In this document: positions 16,877-25,736 of the stretch, in pieces | How the letters are laid out: each line of letters opens with the position of its first letter | Position numbering within the stretch: the stretch's first letter is position 1 | NCBI RefSeq assembly: GCF_008923185.1 | Contig: NZ_WBMT01000008.1 | Coordinates: forward strand, 124,001-188,000 | Source of the DNA: Actinomadura rudentiformis | GTDB lineage: Bacteria > Actinomycetota > Actinomycetes > Streptosporangiales > Streptosporangiaceae | DNA: 64,000 nt | Direction of reading: 5' to 3' | Position numbers and translations under genes: made by a program | The notes under the pieces: model-generated | Told to the model about the DNA's origin: nothing | The model's input: the letters and a program-made list of their open reading frames with translations, nothing else | Database searches by the model: none

Positions 16877-17495
16877 GGGCGGCGGCAAGGGCGGTACGGG
16901 CAAGGTCGCCGGCGAGGTCGGCGGCATCTTCGGCAAGGCCGGAAGCAAGCTCTTCCGGTTCAAGCATTCGCCGGACGGCAAGGTCCTCGGGCTCGATCCC
17001 AAGAACATCGATCCCAAGACCCGGGAAAGATGGCGGAACGACCGGAAGTCACAGAAGCCCGGCCCCGGTGACAAGGTGACCTCGCGGAAACTCGACCCGG
17101 ACGACCCGAATCTTGATCCCAAGGACCGGGAAATGATGGACGCGGTCGAGAAATCGCGGCAGGAGCGCGGTGACTCCAGCGGGAACAACTACGCGGCCAT
17201 CCGGTATGTCGACACCGACGGCAAGGAACGCATCCTCGTCACCAACAGCGATGGTGTCCACTCCGAGAGAATGGGCGGCAACTATCTGCTGGACAACGGG
17301 ATCGATCCCAATAATATTCGGGGAATTTATACGGAGAGGTCTCCGTGTGACATCAATTCCTCGTACTGTGATCAGTGGATCAAGAAACATGCGCCCAACG
17401 CGGACGTCTCCCATAGGTTCGACTATGGTATAGATGGAACCAGTAAGTACCAGGCCAATAGTCAGCACAGGAAATATCGTGAGGGACTCTTCTAG
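16869..17495 (+). CDS. Type VII-linked nucleic-acid deaminase toxin
   Basis: The 208-residue protein has a basic Gly/Lys N-terminus, a Pro/Asp-rich linker (about 40-95) and a C-terminal deaminase fold. The zinc and proton-shuttle motif is H131-S-E133 and the paired cysteines are C160 and C167 (ERSPC-x6-C), the H-x-E / P-C-x6-C pattern of bacterial toxin deaminases (XOO_2897-like group). The expected reaction is cytidine or related base deamination in the DNA or RNA of a target cell. I choose TTG 16869 because GGAG lies 6 bp upstream and because the RHS gene starts in the same way (TTG-GGT-AA) with the same 8-bp overlap. A SUKH-4 gene follows. Confidence 0.85.
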   Translation: MGKGGGKGGTGKVAGEVGGIFGKAGSKLFRFKHSPDGKVLGLDPKNIDPKTRERWRNDRKSQKPGPGDKVTSRKLDPDDPNLDPKDREMMDAVEKSRQERGDSSGNNYAAIRYVDTDGKERILVTNSDGVHSERMGGNYLLDNGIDPNNIRGIYTERSPCDINSSYCDQWIKKHAPNADVSHRFDYGIDGTSKYQANSQHRKYREGLF

Positions 17496-17507
17496 GGGTG
17501 AGCGAAC

Positions 17508-18152
17508 GTGCCAGATCTGACCAGGGAGCAGCTGGTCGAGGCGTTCGGCGACCAGGTGCGACGGTTCGACGCCCTGCCCGACGGCGTCACCCATGAGGAG
17601 ACGCGCCGCTTCCTCATCGACGTGGGGCTGCCGGAGAACCTCCGGGACAACTTCCTCTATCTGCCGCATTTCACGCCACTCCCGGAGCGCTACGCCGAGG
17701 TCGGCGACTGGACCTGGGACATGCCCGGCGACGCGGCGAGTTGGTACGTCCTCGGTGGATTCTTCGGCGGCGATGTCGCGGTCAACGGGACCGACGGCCG
17801 TGTTTTCTTTCTGCCGGAATGGGACGAGCCGCCGCAGCCGCTGCACAGCGGAGTCGACTCGCTCGCCTATTTCATGTACGTGTTCCAGCGCGACCGTTAT
17901 TACTACAGCCAGGGCTACGCCAAGACCGTCGAGGACGACCCCGGCGATCCGCGAGAGGAAATCGACGTCTTCGTCGACACCGCCCGGAGGATCGCCACCG
18001 AGCTGATGGAGGTCGACAGCACCCCCTTCACCGTCGACGCGCTGCCTCCGTTCACCCACGGCGACATGGATGCCGAGCCCTTCCCGGACGACTTCGCCGG
18101 TCCGTGGACCCTGGCGTTCGAGGACATCGCCGGGGGCATGTGGTCCAGCTGA
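17508..18152 (+). CDS. SUKH-4 family immunity protein
   Basis: The 214-residue protein fits the SUKH-4 pattern: an N-terminal helix (REQLVEAFG), then FLIDVGLPENL, the aromatic strand region around WYVLGGFFGGDVAVN, and the SLAYFMYVFQRD helix. SUKH proteins neutralise nuclease and deaminase toxins in the cytoplasm by direct binding. It begins 12 bp after the deaminase toxin stop, so it is most likely the cognate immunity protein. The GTG at 17508 follows GGGGTGAG. Confidence 0.88.
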   Translation: MPDLTREQLVEAFGDQVRRFDALPDGVTHEETRRFLIDVGLPENLRDNFLYLPHFTPLPERYAEVGDWTWDMPGDAASWYVLGGFFGGDVAVNGTDGRVFFLPEWDEPPQPLHSGVDSLAYFMYVFQRDRYYYSQGYAKTVEDDPGDPREEIDVFVDTARRIATELMEVDSTPFTVDALPPFTHGDMDAEPFPDDFAGPWTLAFEDIAGGMWSS

Positions 18153-18197
18153 CACGGTAGACATGGCGGAGACCGCGAACGCTGAGGAACGTGACGG

Positions 18198-19058
18198 ATG
18201 ACGACGGACATCGCCCGACAGGTGGCGGCTCATTTCGGCCCCGAGGGCTTGCGGAGGATAGAGCCCACGGAACTGCAGGCTCTGGCGCTCTCACCGGAGT
18301 CCGCTGAGCAGCTCGTCCAGTTCGGGCTGCCCGTCCAGGTGGGGCCCTATTTCATGGCCACGTCCGGCGAGCCCCTGTCGCTGGGTGAATACGCCGCGAC
18401 CATCGGGTTCCCGGACGTCGAGCAGGACAAGGCGCAGTGGTGCAGACTCGGCACCGATCATGGAGCGGAGATCTGTGTCGGTCCGGCGGGCACCGTCGAG
18501 GCGGTCTTCGTGAAGGCCGACGAACGACCGATGCGGGTCAACACCAGCGTGACCGCCTTCGTGTCCTCGCTCCTGGCCCTGGACACGCACCTGCCGGTTA
18601 TCGCCTCACCCGGCGACCAGGACCCCGTGGCGGTGTTCCGCCGTCTCCGGCAACGACTGCTCGACCTGGACGGCGCCTCCCTGCAGGATGCCGAGGCCTG
18701 GTGGCCGCGGGTCCTGGAGGAGATCCGGCATGCCCTGAGCTTCCGGTTCTCGGCCGCGTTCAAGATCGAGGACGATCGAGGCGGTTCGCGGATCGAGACC
18801 GAGCAGGCCCAGGTCGGGCTGCCGCATCCGGAGCGGGTGCTCTGGTCGCGGCTGTCGGCCCAAGGCGTCCGCCCGGCACAGGTGACCAGGGTCTACACCG
18901 AGCTTGAGCCCTGCTTCCTGCCGGGCAACTACTGCGCGATGTGGCTCACCCAGTTCACCAACGCCGAGTTCACCCACAGCTTCGACTACGGCGCGACCGC
19001 CGAGGAACGCGAGGCCGGAATCGTGGCGCTGATGAAGCACGCCGCAAGCCGACGCTGA
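18198..19058 (+). CDS. SUKH-like domain fused to a deaminase-like domain
   Basis: Residues 1-140 resemble SUKH-4 proteins (LVQFGLPVQVGPYFM, GTDHGAEICVGPAGTVEAVF, SVTAFVSSLLAL). Residues 150-286 carry a second deaminase-like domain that aligns with the toxin at 16869. H210-P-E212 matches its HSE, and TELEPC239-x6-C246 matches TERSPC-x6-C, followed by HSFDYG against HRFDYG. All metal and proton-transfer positions are retained. The gene sits 46 bp after the SUKH-4 gene in the same orientation. It could be an immunity protein that mimics the toxin, a deaminase restrained by its own SUKH domain, or an effector acting on invading nucleic acid. The domain calls are well supported; the role is open. 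Confidence 0.8.
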   Translation: MTTDIARQVAAHFGPEGLRRIEPTELQALALSPESAEQLVQFGLPVQVGPYFMATSGEPLSLGEYAATIGFPDVEQDKAQWCRLGTDHGAEICVGPAGTVEAVFVKADERPMRVNTSVTAFVSSLLALDTHLPVIASPGDQDPVAVFRRLRQRLLDLDGASLQDAEAWWPRVLEEIRHALSFRFSAAFKIEDDRGGSRIETEQAQVGLPHPERVLWSRLSAQGVRPAQVTRVYTELEPCFLPGNYCAMWLTQFTNAEFTHSFDYGATAEEREAGIVALMKHAASRR

Positions 19059-19169
19059 GAACGCACCGGCCGGCGCCGCCGGGAGCACGCTCCCGGAACG
19101 TCGGGCGCACCGGGACTTTGAGAGTGGGCCGGACCGTGCGCACGGGCCTGGCCTGAGGAAGAAGGACGT

Positions 19170-21329
19170 ATGGGCAGCCCCGTGGGGCCCGGCCTCCCAC
19201 CCGTGGGCGCGGGTCGAGAACCCGCCGCCGCAGCGATCAGGGCGTGGCTGGGTGATCCGCTGCGTCCCCGGCTGTGCGCGGTGACCGGGTCACCGGGCGC
19301 CGGTAAGAGCCGGCTGGTCGCCTGGGTCGGGGCCGCCGACGCCGCGACGGATCGCGCCGTGAACGGGATGATCGGCGCGCGGGGCATGACGGCGCGTTCG
19401 ATGGCGTGGGCGCTGGCCGACCAGCTCACCCTGCCCGGCGGCGAACCCGGCGAGGTGGTGGCGCGGATCGCCGCGGACCGGCGGCCGGCCACTGTGATCA
19501 TCGGCGAGCTGGACGAGTCCGGGGTGGCCTGCGACGGCGGCGGGGCGGCGGAGATCATCAAGACGCTGCTCAATCCGGTGCTGGAGCTCCAGCACATCCG
19601 GCTCCTGGTGGACGGCCGTCCTGAGACCGTCAACCACTTCGACGCTCCTGCCGAGGTCATCCATCTGGACGCACCGGAGTGGACCAACCAGGCGGCGTTC
19701 ATGGCGTGGCTGCGCGCCGATCAGGGCGGTGCCGGCGCGATGTTCCCGAACGCCGGTCTGGCCGAGATCGCGCTGCGCTGCGGGGCGGGGCCGGATGTGC
19801 CCGGGCGGTGGCTCGCGATGGTGTCGCCCGTGGCGAGGCCGGCGATCGAAGCGTTGGCGTCGGCGTACGAGCCGGTCGACGGCGCGATGTGGGAGGCGTG
19901 GACCACCGCGCTGACGGGCGATCCGACGACCGCTCGGCAGGCGCTGGCCGCCGCGGCGCCGCTGACCGTCCAGAGCGAGGGGCGTTACCTGCTCGCCCGG
20001 GTGCTGCGGGAAAGGGTCCTGGCGGCGCGCCAAGGCCAGCTGGCCGCGCAGATCGGCAACGCCATCGGCTATTCCCTGTACAGCGGCGTGCCCAAGACGC
20101 AGAACGGGATGCCGGATTGGAGCCGGGCCACCCCGTACGTGCTCCGGCATCTGCTCCGGCACGCCCTCGCCTCCGGCACCGCAGACCGGATGCTCGCCGA
20201 TCTCGGATGCGTCGTGCATTCGGACCCGCTCGCGGTCACCGCGGTGATCGAAGCCGCCGGCGATGATCTGACGCGGCGGCTGGCCGCGGCGTGGGATGCC
20301 GCCGGCCCGGCGCTGGCCGCTACGCAGGAACCCGCCGAACGTGCCGCGCTGCTCCGGCTCTGCGCGCTACAACGTCGGGACACCGCCCTCGCCGAGGGGC
20401 TGGCGCCGCATGCCGCCCGTTCACCATGGTCCGTACGATGGGCCGCCGCCCGGCCGGCGGACCCCGCCGCCGGCCACTGGACAGGCCCGGTCACCGCGCT
20501 GACGTTCGGTCCCGGCGAGGGCCCGGCACCGCTCCTCGCGGCCTCTGCGGACGGGACCCTGCACGTCCTCGCGCGAGACGGGTCGCCGATCGGGCGCATC
20601 CCCAACTCCACTCCTGCGCTGTGGGGGCTCGTCGCGTTCGACGACGGCGCCGTCATGCACCTGGATCCGCACGGCGTCCTGGAGTTGAGCACTCGCCGCA
20701 AGGCACAGAGCCGTGCCGAGGAGATCGGCAGCCTGCTCAACCTGGGGGACGACACGGCCACCGAGACCGCCGTTCAGCCCGGCGCCGTCCACGCGCTGAT
20801 CACCGCCCAGGAGGCAGAGCTCACCGCGCTCGGTGCCGATCGGGAGATCACCAGGCTCATGCTCGGCGAACGGAACGGCACAGTGCAGTCGTGGCTGCTG
20901 GACGACGGGCCGCCGACGGTGGTCACGACCAAGCTCCACGACGGGCCGGTGACCGCGGTGACCTGCTTGCGCGGGCCGTACGGAGGGCATCTGGTCATCA
21001 GCGGCGGCGCCGACGGGGCCGTGCGTTTCTGGAGCCCCGGCGAGGCCCCGCCGCCCGACCCCGCCGACCTCCGGGAGGGCGCGGTCACAGCTCTGACGGC
21101 GGGCCTCGCCGACTCGCGCCCGGTGGTCGTGGTGGGCTGGAACGACGGCGACATCCACCTCTGGGACCTGGCCACCGGCAACGACGCGTTCCTACGCCTG
21201 GGTTTCGCGGCCACCGCCCTGCTCCTGGAAGCTGACGGCACGCTCTTCGTCGGCGGTGCCGAAGGGATCGTCGCCCTCACCCTGGACTTCAGCTCTCTCC
21301 TGGGACCGCCCTACGAAGGCACCGAGTGA
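19170..21329 (+). CDS. P-loop (STAND/NACHT-like) ATPase with C-terminal WD-type beta-propeller
   Basis: The 719-residue protein has an N-terminal NTPase domain with Walker A GSPGAGKS (about 40-47) and VIIGELDES as a probable Walker B strand (about 110). A helical region follows (about 230-430), then WD/beta-propeller repeats in the last 290 residues (PVTALTFGPG, DGAVRFWSP, DGDIHLWDLATG). Such ATPase-propeller proteins act as ligand-triggered switches. It has no signal peptide and is probably cytoplasmic. It is the last gene of the plus-strand deaminase module, 111 bp after the SUKH-deaminase fusion. A sensor or regulator role is inference. Confidence 0.8.
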   Translation: MGSPVGPGLPPVGAGREPAAAAIRAWLGDPLRPRLCAVTGSPGAGKSRLVAWVGAADAATDRAVNGMIGARGMTARSMAWALADQLTLPGGEPGEVVARIAADRRPATVIIGELDESGVACDGGGAAEIIKTLLNPVLELQHIRLLVDGRPETVNHFDAPAEVIHLDAPEWTNQAAFMAWLRADQGGAGAMFPNAGLAEIALRCGAGPDVPGRWLAMVSPVARPAIEALASAYEPVDGAMWEAWTTALTGDPTTARQALAAAAPLTVQSEGRYLLARVLRERVLAARQGQLAAQIGNAIGYSLYSGVPKTQNGMPDWSRATPYVLRHLLRHALASGTADRMLADLGCVVHSDPLAVTAVIEAAGDDLTRRLAAAWDAAGPALAATQEPAERAALLRLCALQRRDTALAEGLAPHAARSPWSVRWAAARPADPAAGHWTGPVTALTFGPGEGPAPLLAASADGTLHVLARDGSPIGRIPNSTPALWGLVAFDDGAVMHLDPHGVLELSTRRKAQSRAEEIGSLLNLGDDTATETAVQPGAVHALITAQEAELTALGADREITRLMLGERNGTVQSWLLDDGPPTVVTTKLHDGPVTAVTCLRGPYGGHLVISGGADGAVRFWSPGEAPPPDPADLREGAVTALTAGLADSRPVVVVGWNDGDIHLWDLATGNDAFLRLGFAATALLLEADGTLFVGGAEGIVALTLDFSSLLGPPYEGTE

Positions 21330-21345
21330 CCTCGGCGCGATCCGG

Positions 21346-21425
21346 GAGCCTGGTCAGCGGGCAAGGGCGCCACACCAGAACACCCTCCTGACCGCAGTGC
21401 AGCATGCGCGCCCGCAAAGGGCCAT
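21346..21425 (-). pseudogene. Relic of the 15296-type immunity gene
   Basis: Read on the minus strand, this short stretch translates as GPLRARMLHCGQEGVLVWRP followed by CPLTRLP, matching GPLWTRILHCGQEGDLAWRP and CPLSDFP in the gene at 15296-15799; DNA identity is also high. Nothing before or after it aligns. It lies between the RHS immunity gene and the end of the WD-repeat gene. Confidence 0.75.
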
Positions 21426-21432
21426 GTGGCCG

Positions 21433-21894
21433 TCACGCCTGGAGGGCGGTGGTAAGTTCTGCGATCGCCTGTTTGGAGAATTCGCTGTCGCTGTCGGGTG
21501 TGACGATGGTGACCAGGGAAAGTCCAGGGCCGGTCAGTGCCACTTCGTACGGCTCGAAGGCGAAACCCGTGCGGCCGTACGGGTCGTCCAGGAGGAGGAT
21601 TTTCAGCCGCGACGAGGGACACGGTTCGTAAACGACCATGAGCGGGCCTTCACCAGAACGGGACAGATAGTAGCCCTCGTCCTCCCATCGTTCGACCATC
21701 TGCTCATCCTGGGCGAGAAGGATTTCTGCTCGCTCATCGGGCAGGGCGATCGCCGGATCCCATTTCACGAACTCTGACTCGTCCAGCGCGATCCGCAATG
21801 CGGGCCACCGTTGTGACAATCCACGAACGAAGGTCGCGACCGCATTCCCAGGGGGAGAGGTGGAAAGGAGCACGGAGTCGTATCCGGTGATCAT
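21433..21894 (-). CDS. Putative immunity protein for the RHS toxin
   Basis: The 153-residue acidic protein starts with an ATG that overlaps the RHS toxin stop by 4 bp (ATGA), the usual toxin-immunity coupling. It has a mixed alpha/beta pattern (WPALRIALDESEFVKWDP, MVVYEPCPSSRLKILLLDD, VALTGPGLSLVTIV) with no family I can name. The assignment as cognate immunity rests on position and coupling. A relic of another immunity gene follows it, as expected at a site where toxin tips and antidotes are exchanged. Confidence 0.7.
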   Translation of the reverse strand: MITGYDSVLLSTSPPGNAVATFVRGLSQRWPALRIALDESEFVKWDPAIALPDERAEILLAQDEQMVERWEDEGYYLSRSGEGPLMVVYEPCPSSRLKILLLDDPYGRTGFAFEPYEVALTGPGLSLVTIVTPDSDSEFSKQAIAELTTALQA

Positions 21895-24800
21895 GACGGC
21901 GTCCAGTCCGTGGTCGGGCCGATGTAACGGGTGTCGCCACGCGGGATCCTGATGCCGCCGGGCGTCTCGAAGATGAACTTACCGCGATCACCACGCAGCG
22001 GCTTCAACGCGGATGTGGGGACCTCGGCTTCGATGACGTACTGCGACTTGGGATTGGTGATTCCGAGCTTCTTGAAGGCATTGGGCTCGGTCAGGTCCGC
22101 CGGACTCTTCGTGGTGAAAAAAGGCCCTTCGCCGTTCTTCGAATTTCCTGGTCTGATGTGGTACGGATCGCCGCCGCGGATGCCGTTGAATCCGGGTTTG
22201 TCCGTGTAGTGGTAGACCTTGGTCTTGTCGCCGCCGCCATCGCCCTTGAGCCCGAGCGGGTCGAGCCAGCCCAGTGGATTGCGGACGTAGGCGTGCGGGT
22301 TCGGGCCTGCCATGAGCCCGAGCGGATCGGTGCTCTGATAACGGCCGTCCGCGCTGTGGTAGTAGCGGTGGTGGTTGTAGCTGAGCCGGCTTTCCGGATC
22401 GAAGTACTGTCCCGGAAACCGCAGCGGGCATGGATTCGCGGACGCCGTGAGATCGGTGCCCCAAAGCGTGGTCTTGGCATGCCATGCGATGCCGCCAGCG
22501 GCGTCGACCAGTTCGGTGGGCGTGCCGACGAGGTCGGTGACGATGGCGTAGAACCGCTCGTCGACCCACTTCTGGGGTACGCCCTTCGCGGGCAGGCGTT
22601 CTGACTGGGTCAGCGGACGGAAGGTCTGGGGTTCGTACTCCCAGACCGTCCCACGCGCCGTCCACGCGTTCTGCTCGGGGGACCAGACCTGATGGATCTG
22701 CTCCGCGAGGACCAGCCCGTCCCACACGAAGGTCACTTGCTCGTAGACGGACTTGCCGTCATGGGAGACGCGCTGCTTGGCCACGCGCCGGCCGAGCGCG
22801 TCGTAGCGATAGCGCCAGTTCTGCCCGTCGGGCGTCTGGACGCCGATGAGGCGGTCGTCGTGATCCCAGAAGTAACGCCAGGTGAGCGGTCTGGAGGAGG
22901 GACGGGCGTGCTGGCGGAGCACAACGCGTCCGTGGGCGTCGTACTCGTACCGGACCTTGCCGGCTCGGCGGACGAGCGTCCCGTCGTACTCGCGTTCACC
23001 CGCTGCGTCCGCCTCTGGACCGGTGACCGTTCCACCAATCCGGCCCTGCTGCGCCGGCGCGGGGGTTCCGGACCAGCGCGCGTCCGTCACATTGCCTGCG
23101 ACGTCGTAGGCGTACCGCTCGGTCCAGCCGTGGCCGTGAACCGCCGTCACCTGACCGAGCGGGTCGAGGTCGAAGCGCCGGTCACCGGTGAGGCGGTCAC
23201 CGACCGCGCTCACGACGCCGTCGGCCCGGTACGCGAACGTCCGGTGCTGGAGCAGCCGAGGCTCCGGCGGCGGGGCCGCGCCTCCGCCGGCCGGCGCCAG
23301 GGGTTGCGCGGTCGCAGCGGCCCAGACGGTCTGGGCGGTCATCTGATGCGCGGCGTCCCATTGTTGTGCCAGCACCGTGCCCGCGCTCAGGCGTCGCTGC
23401 ACCTCACGTCCGGCGGCGTCATGCTGGAACGCGATGGTCTGCCCGGCAGTGGCGAGCATCGCCGGCCGCCCTATGGCGTCGTAGGCCCACTGGCTCTCCG
23501 CGCCCGACGGTGTACGCCGCCGGACACGGCGGCCGGCGCCGTCGTAGGCCGATGTGAGTACCTGGCCGTTGCAGATCTCGGCCGTCACCCTGCCCAGGGC
23601 GTCACGTTCGAACCGAACATCGGCCTCCGCGTTGACGGCCCTCACCAGCCATCCGGCCGGGTCATAGGTGAACGTCGACACCCGCTCGCCGGAGCGTTCC
23701 TCGATCACGTTGCCGAGCGCGTCCCGCCTGAACGTGATCGTCTGGCCGGACGCGGTGGTCCTGGTGGTGAGCTGACCGGCCTCGTCGTGCGCGTAGCCGG
23801 TGATCCGGCCGTTGAAGTCGGACTCCTTGACGAGATTGCCCGCCGGGTCGTACTCGTACCGCCACACCAGGCCCTGGGGGTTGGTGACCGCGGTGACGCG
23901 CAGCTCGGCGTCGTAGGCGAACTCCAGCCGGGCGCCGTCCGGGCCGGTCATCGTGACGGGGAGTTCGAACGGACCGTACTCGGTACGGGTGGCGAGTCCG
24001 GCGGCGTCGATGTACTCGGTCAGGTTGCCTTCGGCGTCGTACGTCCAGCGCTCGGTCCGGCCGTCCGGCCCGGTCTGCGACGCCGGCCGTCCCTCGGGAG
24101 TCCAGCCGAAGCGGGTCACCCCGCCCAGCGGATCGACCACTGTGGCCGGCCGGCCGAGCGGGTCGTACTCGAAGCGGGTCGTCGCGCCGGTCGGATCGGT
24201 CATCGAGACCGGAAGGCCGGCGGCGTTCGTCACCACCCGCGTGGTCTGGCCGAGCGGGTCGGTCATCGCGTTGAGATTGCCGAGCTCGTCGTACGCGAAA
24301 CGGGTGGCCGCACCGGTGGGATCGATGCTCGCAGTGAGGTTGCCGTGTTCGTCGTAGGTCCGCCGCCACACCAGTCCGCCCGGCTCGGAGCGTTCGACCG
24401 GCTGATGTCGCTCGTCATAAGCGGCGGTGGCCTGGGCACCGTCCGGCCGGGTGACCGCGGTGAGGTTGCCCTGTTCGTCGTAGCTGAACCGGGTGGTGCG
24501 GCCGAGCGGGTCGGTACGCGACAGGAGCCGGTCGTGACGATCCCATTCGGATCTGGTCGTGCCGCCCAGCGGGTCGACCTCGGCGACCACTTGGAGGGCC
24601 TCGTTGTAGTGGAAGGTGGTGGGGTTGCCCAGCGCGTCGGTGACCACGGTCTTACGCCCGGCGGGATCGTGGGCGAGGGTGACGTTGAGGAATCCGTCGG
24701 AACCGGTCGCCGCGACGCCGCGGCCTTCCTCGTCGTACTCATAGCGGTACCAGTGGCCGATGCGGTCGTGCCAGCCGGTCAGGCGCCCGGCCTCGTCGTA

Positions 24801-25736
24801 CTCGAACCGCAGCGGCTTGCCGGAGGAGTCGATCACTTCGGAAAGGTGGCCCGCCGCGTCGTACCGGTAGCGCGTCAACACCATGCCGCCGCCCGGCTCG
24901 TCAGTGCGCAGGCGGAGCGCGGACACGCGTCGCGAGCCGGCCGTTTCGTCCGGGAGGGCCGCTGTGCCCGCGGGGGAGCGGGTCGCGCCGTTGGATGGAA
25001 CGGCCGCGGCGACGGGCATGGTATCGACCGCGATCCGGTAGCCGCCCGAATGGCGTATCTCCGTCACGACCTGGTCCTCGTAGACGAGGTCGATGCGGTT
25101 GCCGCGACGATCGGTGATCGCGACCAGCGGCAGCCGGGACCAGCCGTGCTCTTCGCCCGGGGCTGGGAAATGCAGGGTCCGTCCCAGCCGTGGATCCGTG
25201 AGGGTGTAGCCGCCATCGCCGGTCAGTACCAGCGGCCATTGCGGGCCTTCCACCGGCTGGAACTGGATGTTGGGGAGCGTCGCCTGCGGATACTTGAGGA
25301 TCATCGCGTCCGCCGACAGGAAGTAGACGCCGTCGGCGTCCAGCTCCAGCCGTTGGTCGAGCGTGGACGCCCACGAGATCCCGAACAGCCCGCCACGCCG
25401 GTATGACGAGATGTGCGTGCGTTCGAGCGCCAGCGGCAGCGTGGCCGCGAGGTCGAGATCGGTCTGGCTGAAGAGGACCTCGCCGGTGATCACATCGATC
25501 GGGTCCTGGGTCGTGGAACGGCCGCCTGGCTGGCGGCCGTCGCCACGGCCACCGCCCTGGCCGCCCTGCCCGCCTCGTCTGCCGCCGCTTCTGCGCTGCC
25601 CGCCGCCCGAGGGGCCGCCACCGCCGCCACCGCGGCTTCCGGAGTTGGGAAAGCCGTTCTCGCCGACGGCCTCGCCGAACTTCCCGGGTGCCTTGCCGCC
25701 CTTGCCCTTGTTCCGCTTCCCTCCCTTGTTACCCAA
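21891..25736 (-). CDS. RHS/YD-repeat polymorphic toxin with C-terminal ADP-ribosyltransferase-like tip
   Basis: The 1281-residue protein opens with a basic Gly/Lys/Arg-rich tail (1-75) and a DUF6531-type domain (DPIDVITGEVLFSQTDL, about 78-150). Some 25 YD repeats (for example RYDAAGHL, RFEYDEAGRL) form the RHS shell, which ends with the core motif YHSADGRYQSTDPLGL and the NPLGWLDPLGL junction. The last ~118 residues are the variable toxin: VYHYTDKPGFNGI, GPFFTTKSP and QYVIEAEVP resemble HYD1-type ADP-ribosyltransferase toxins. There is no signal peptide; the gene overlaps its WXG-like partner by 8 bp, suggesting type VII export. The TTG start is set by GGGG 6 bp upstream and the parallel with the deaminase toxin. 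Confidence 0.88.
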   Translation of the reverse strand: MGNKGGKRNKGKGGKAPGKFGEAVGENGFPNSGSRGGGGGGPSGGGQRRSGGRRGGQGGQGGGRGDGRQPGGRSTTQDPIDVITGEVLFSQTDLDLAATLPLALERTHISSYRRGGLFGISWASTLDQRLELDADGVYFLSADAMILKYPQATLPNIQFQPVEGPQWPLVLTGDGGYTLTDPRLGRTLHFPAPGEEHGWSRLPLVAITDRRGNRIDLVYEDQVVTEIRHSGGYRIAVDTMPVAAAVPSNGATRSPAGTAALPDETAGSRRVSALRLRTDEPGGGMVLTRYRYDAAGHLSEVIDSSGKPLRFEYDEAGRLTGWHDRIGHWYRYEYDEEGRGVAATGSDGFLNVTLAHDPAGRKTVVTDALGNPTTFHYNEALQVVAEVDPLGGTTRSEWDRHDRLLSRTDPLGRTTRFSYDEQGNLTAVTRPDGAQATAAYDERHQPVERSEPGGLVWRRTYDEHGNLTASIDPTGAATRFAYDELGNLNAMTDPLGQTTRVVTNAAGLPVSMTDPTGATTRFEYDPLGRPATVVDPLGGVTRFGWTPEGRPASQTGPDGRTERWTYDAEGNLTEYIDAAGLATRTEYGPFELPVTMTGPDGARLEFAYDAELRVTAVTNPQGLVWRYEYDPAGNLVKESDFNGRITGYAHDEAGQLTTRTTASGQTITFRRDALGNVIEERSGERVSTFTYDPAGWLVRAVNAEADVRFERDALGRVTAEICNGQVLTSAYDGAGRRVRRRTPSGAESQWAYDAIGRPAMLATAGQTIAFQHDAAGREVQRRLSAGTVLAQQWDAAHQMTAQTVWAAATAQPLAPAGGGAAPPPEPRLLQHRTFAYRADGVVSAVGDRLTGDRRFDLDPLGQVTAVHGHGWTERYAYDVAGNVTDARWSGTPAPAQQGRIGGTVTGPEADAAGEREYDGTLVRRAGKVRYEYDAHGRVVLRQHARPSSRPLTWRYFWDHDDRLIGVQTPDGQNWRYRYDALGRRVAKQRVSHDGKSVYEQVTFVWDGLVLAEQIHQVWSPEQNAWTARGTVWEYEPQTFRPLTQSERLPAKGVPQKWVDERFYAIVTDLVGTPTELVDAAGGIAWHAKTTLWGTDLTASANPCPLRFPGQYFDPESRLSYNHHRYYHSADGRYQSTDPLGLMAGPNPHAYVRNPLGWLDPLGLKGDGGGDKTKVYHYTDKPGFNGIRGGDPYHIRPGNSKNGEGPFFTTKSPADLTEPNAFKKLGITNPKSQYVIEAEVPTSALKPLRGDRGKFIFETPGGIRIPRGDTRYIGPTTDWTPS

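Noticed and set aside
22692..25406. A 904-codon plus-strand open frame opposite the RHS gene
   Set aside because: It is antisense to regular YD repeats, which explains its periodic Val/Gly/Arg composition.
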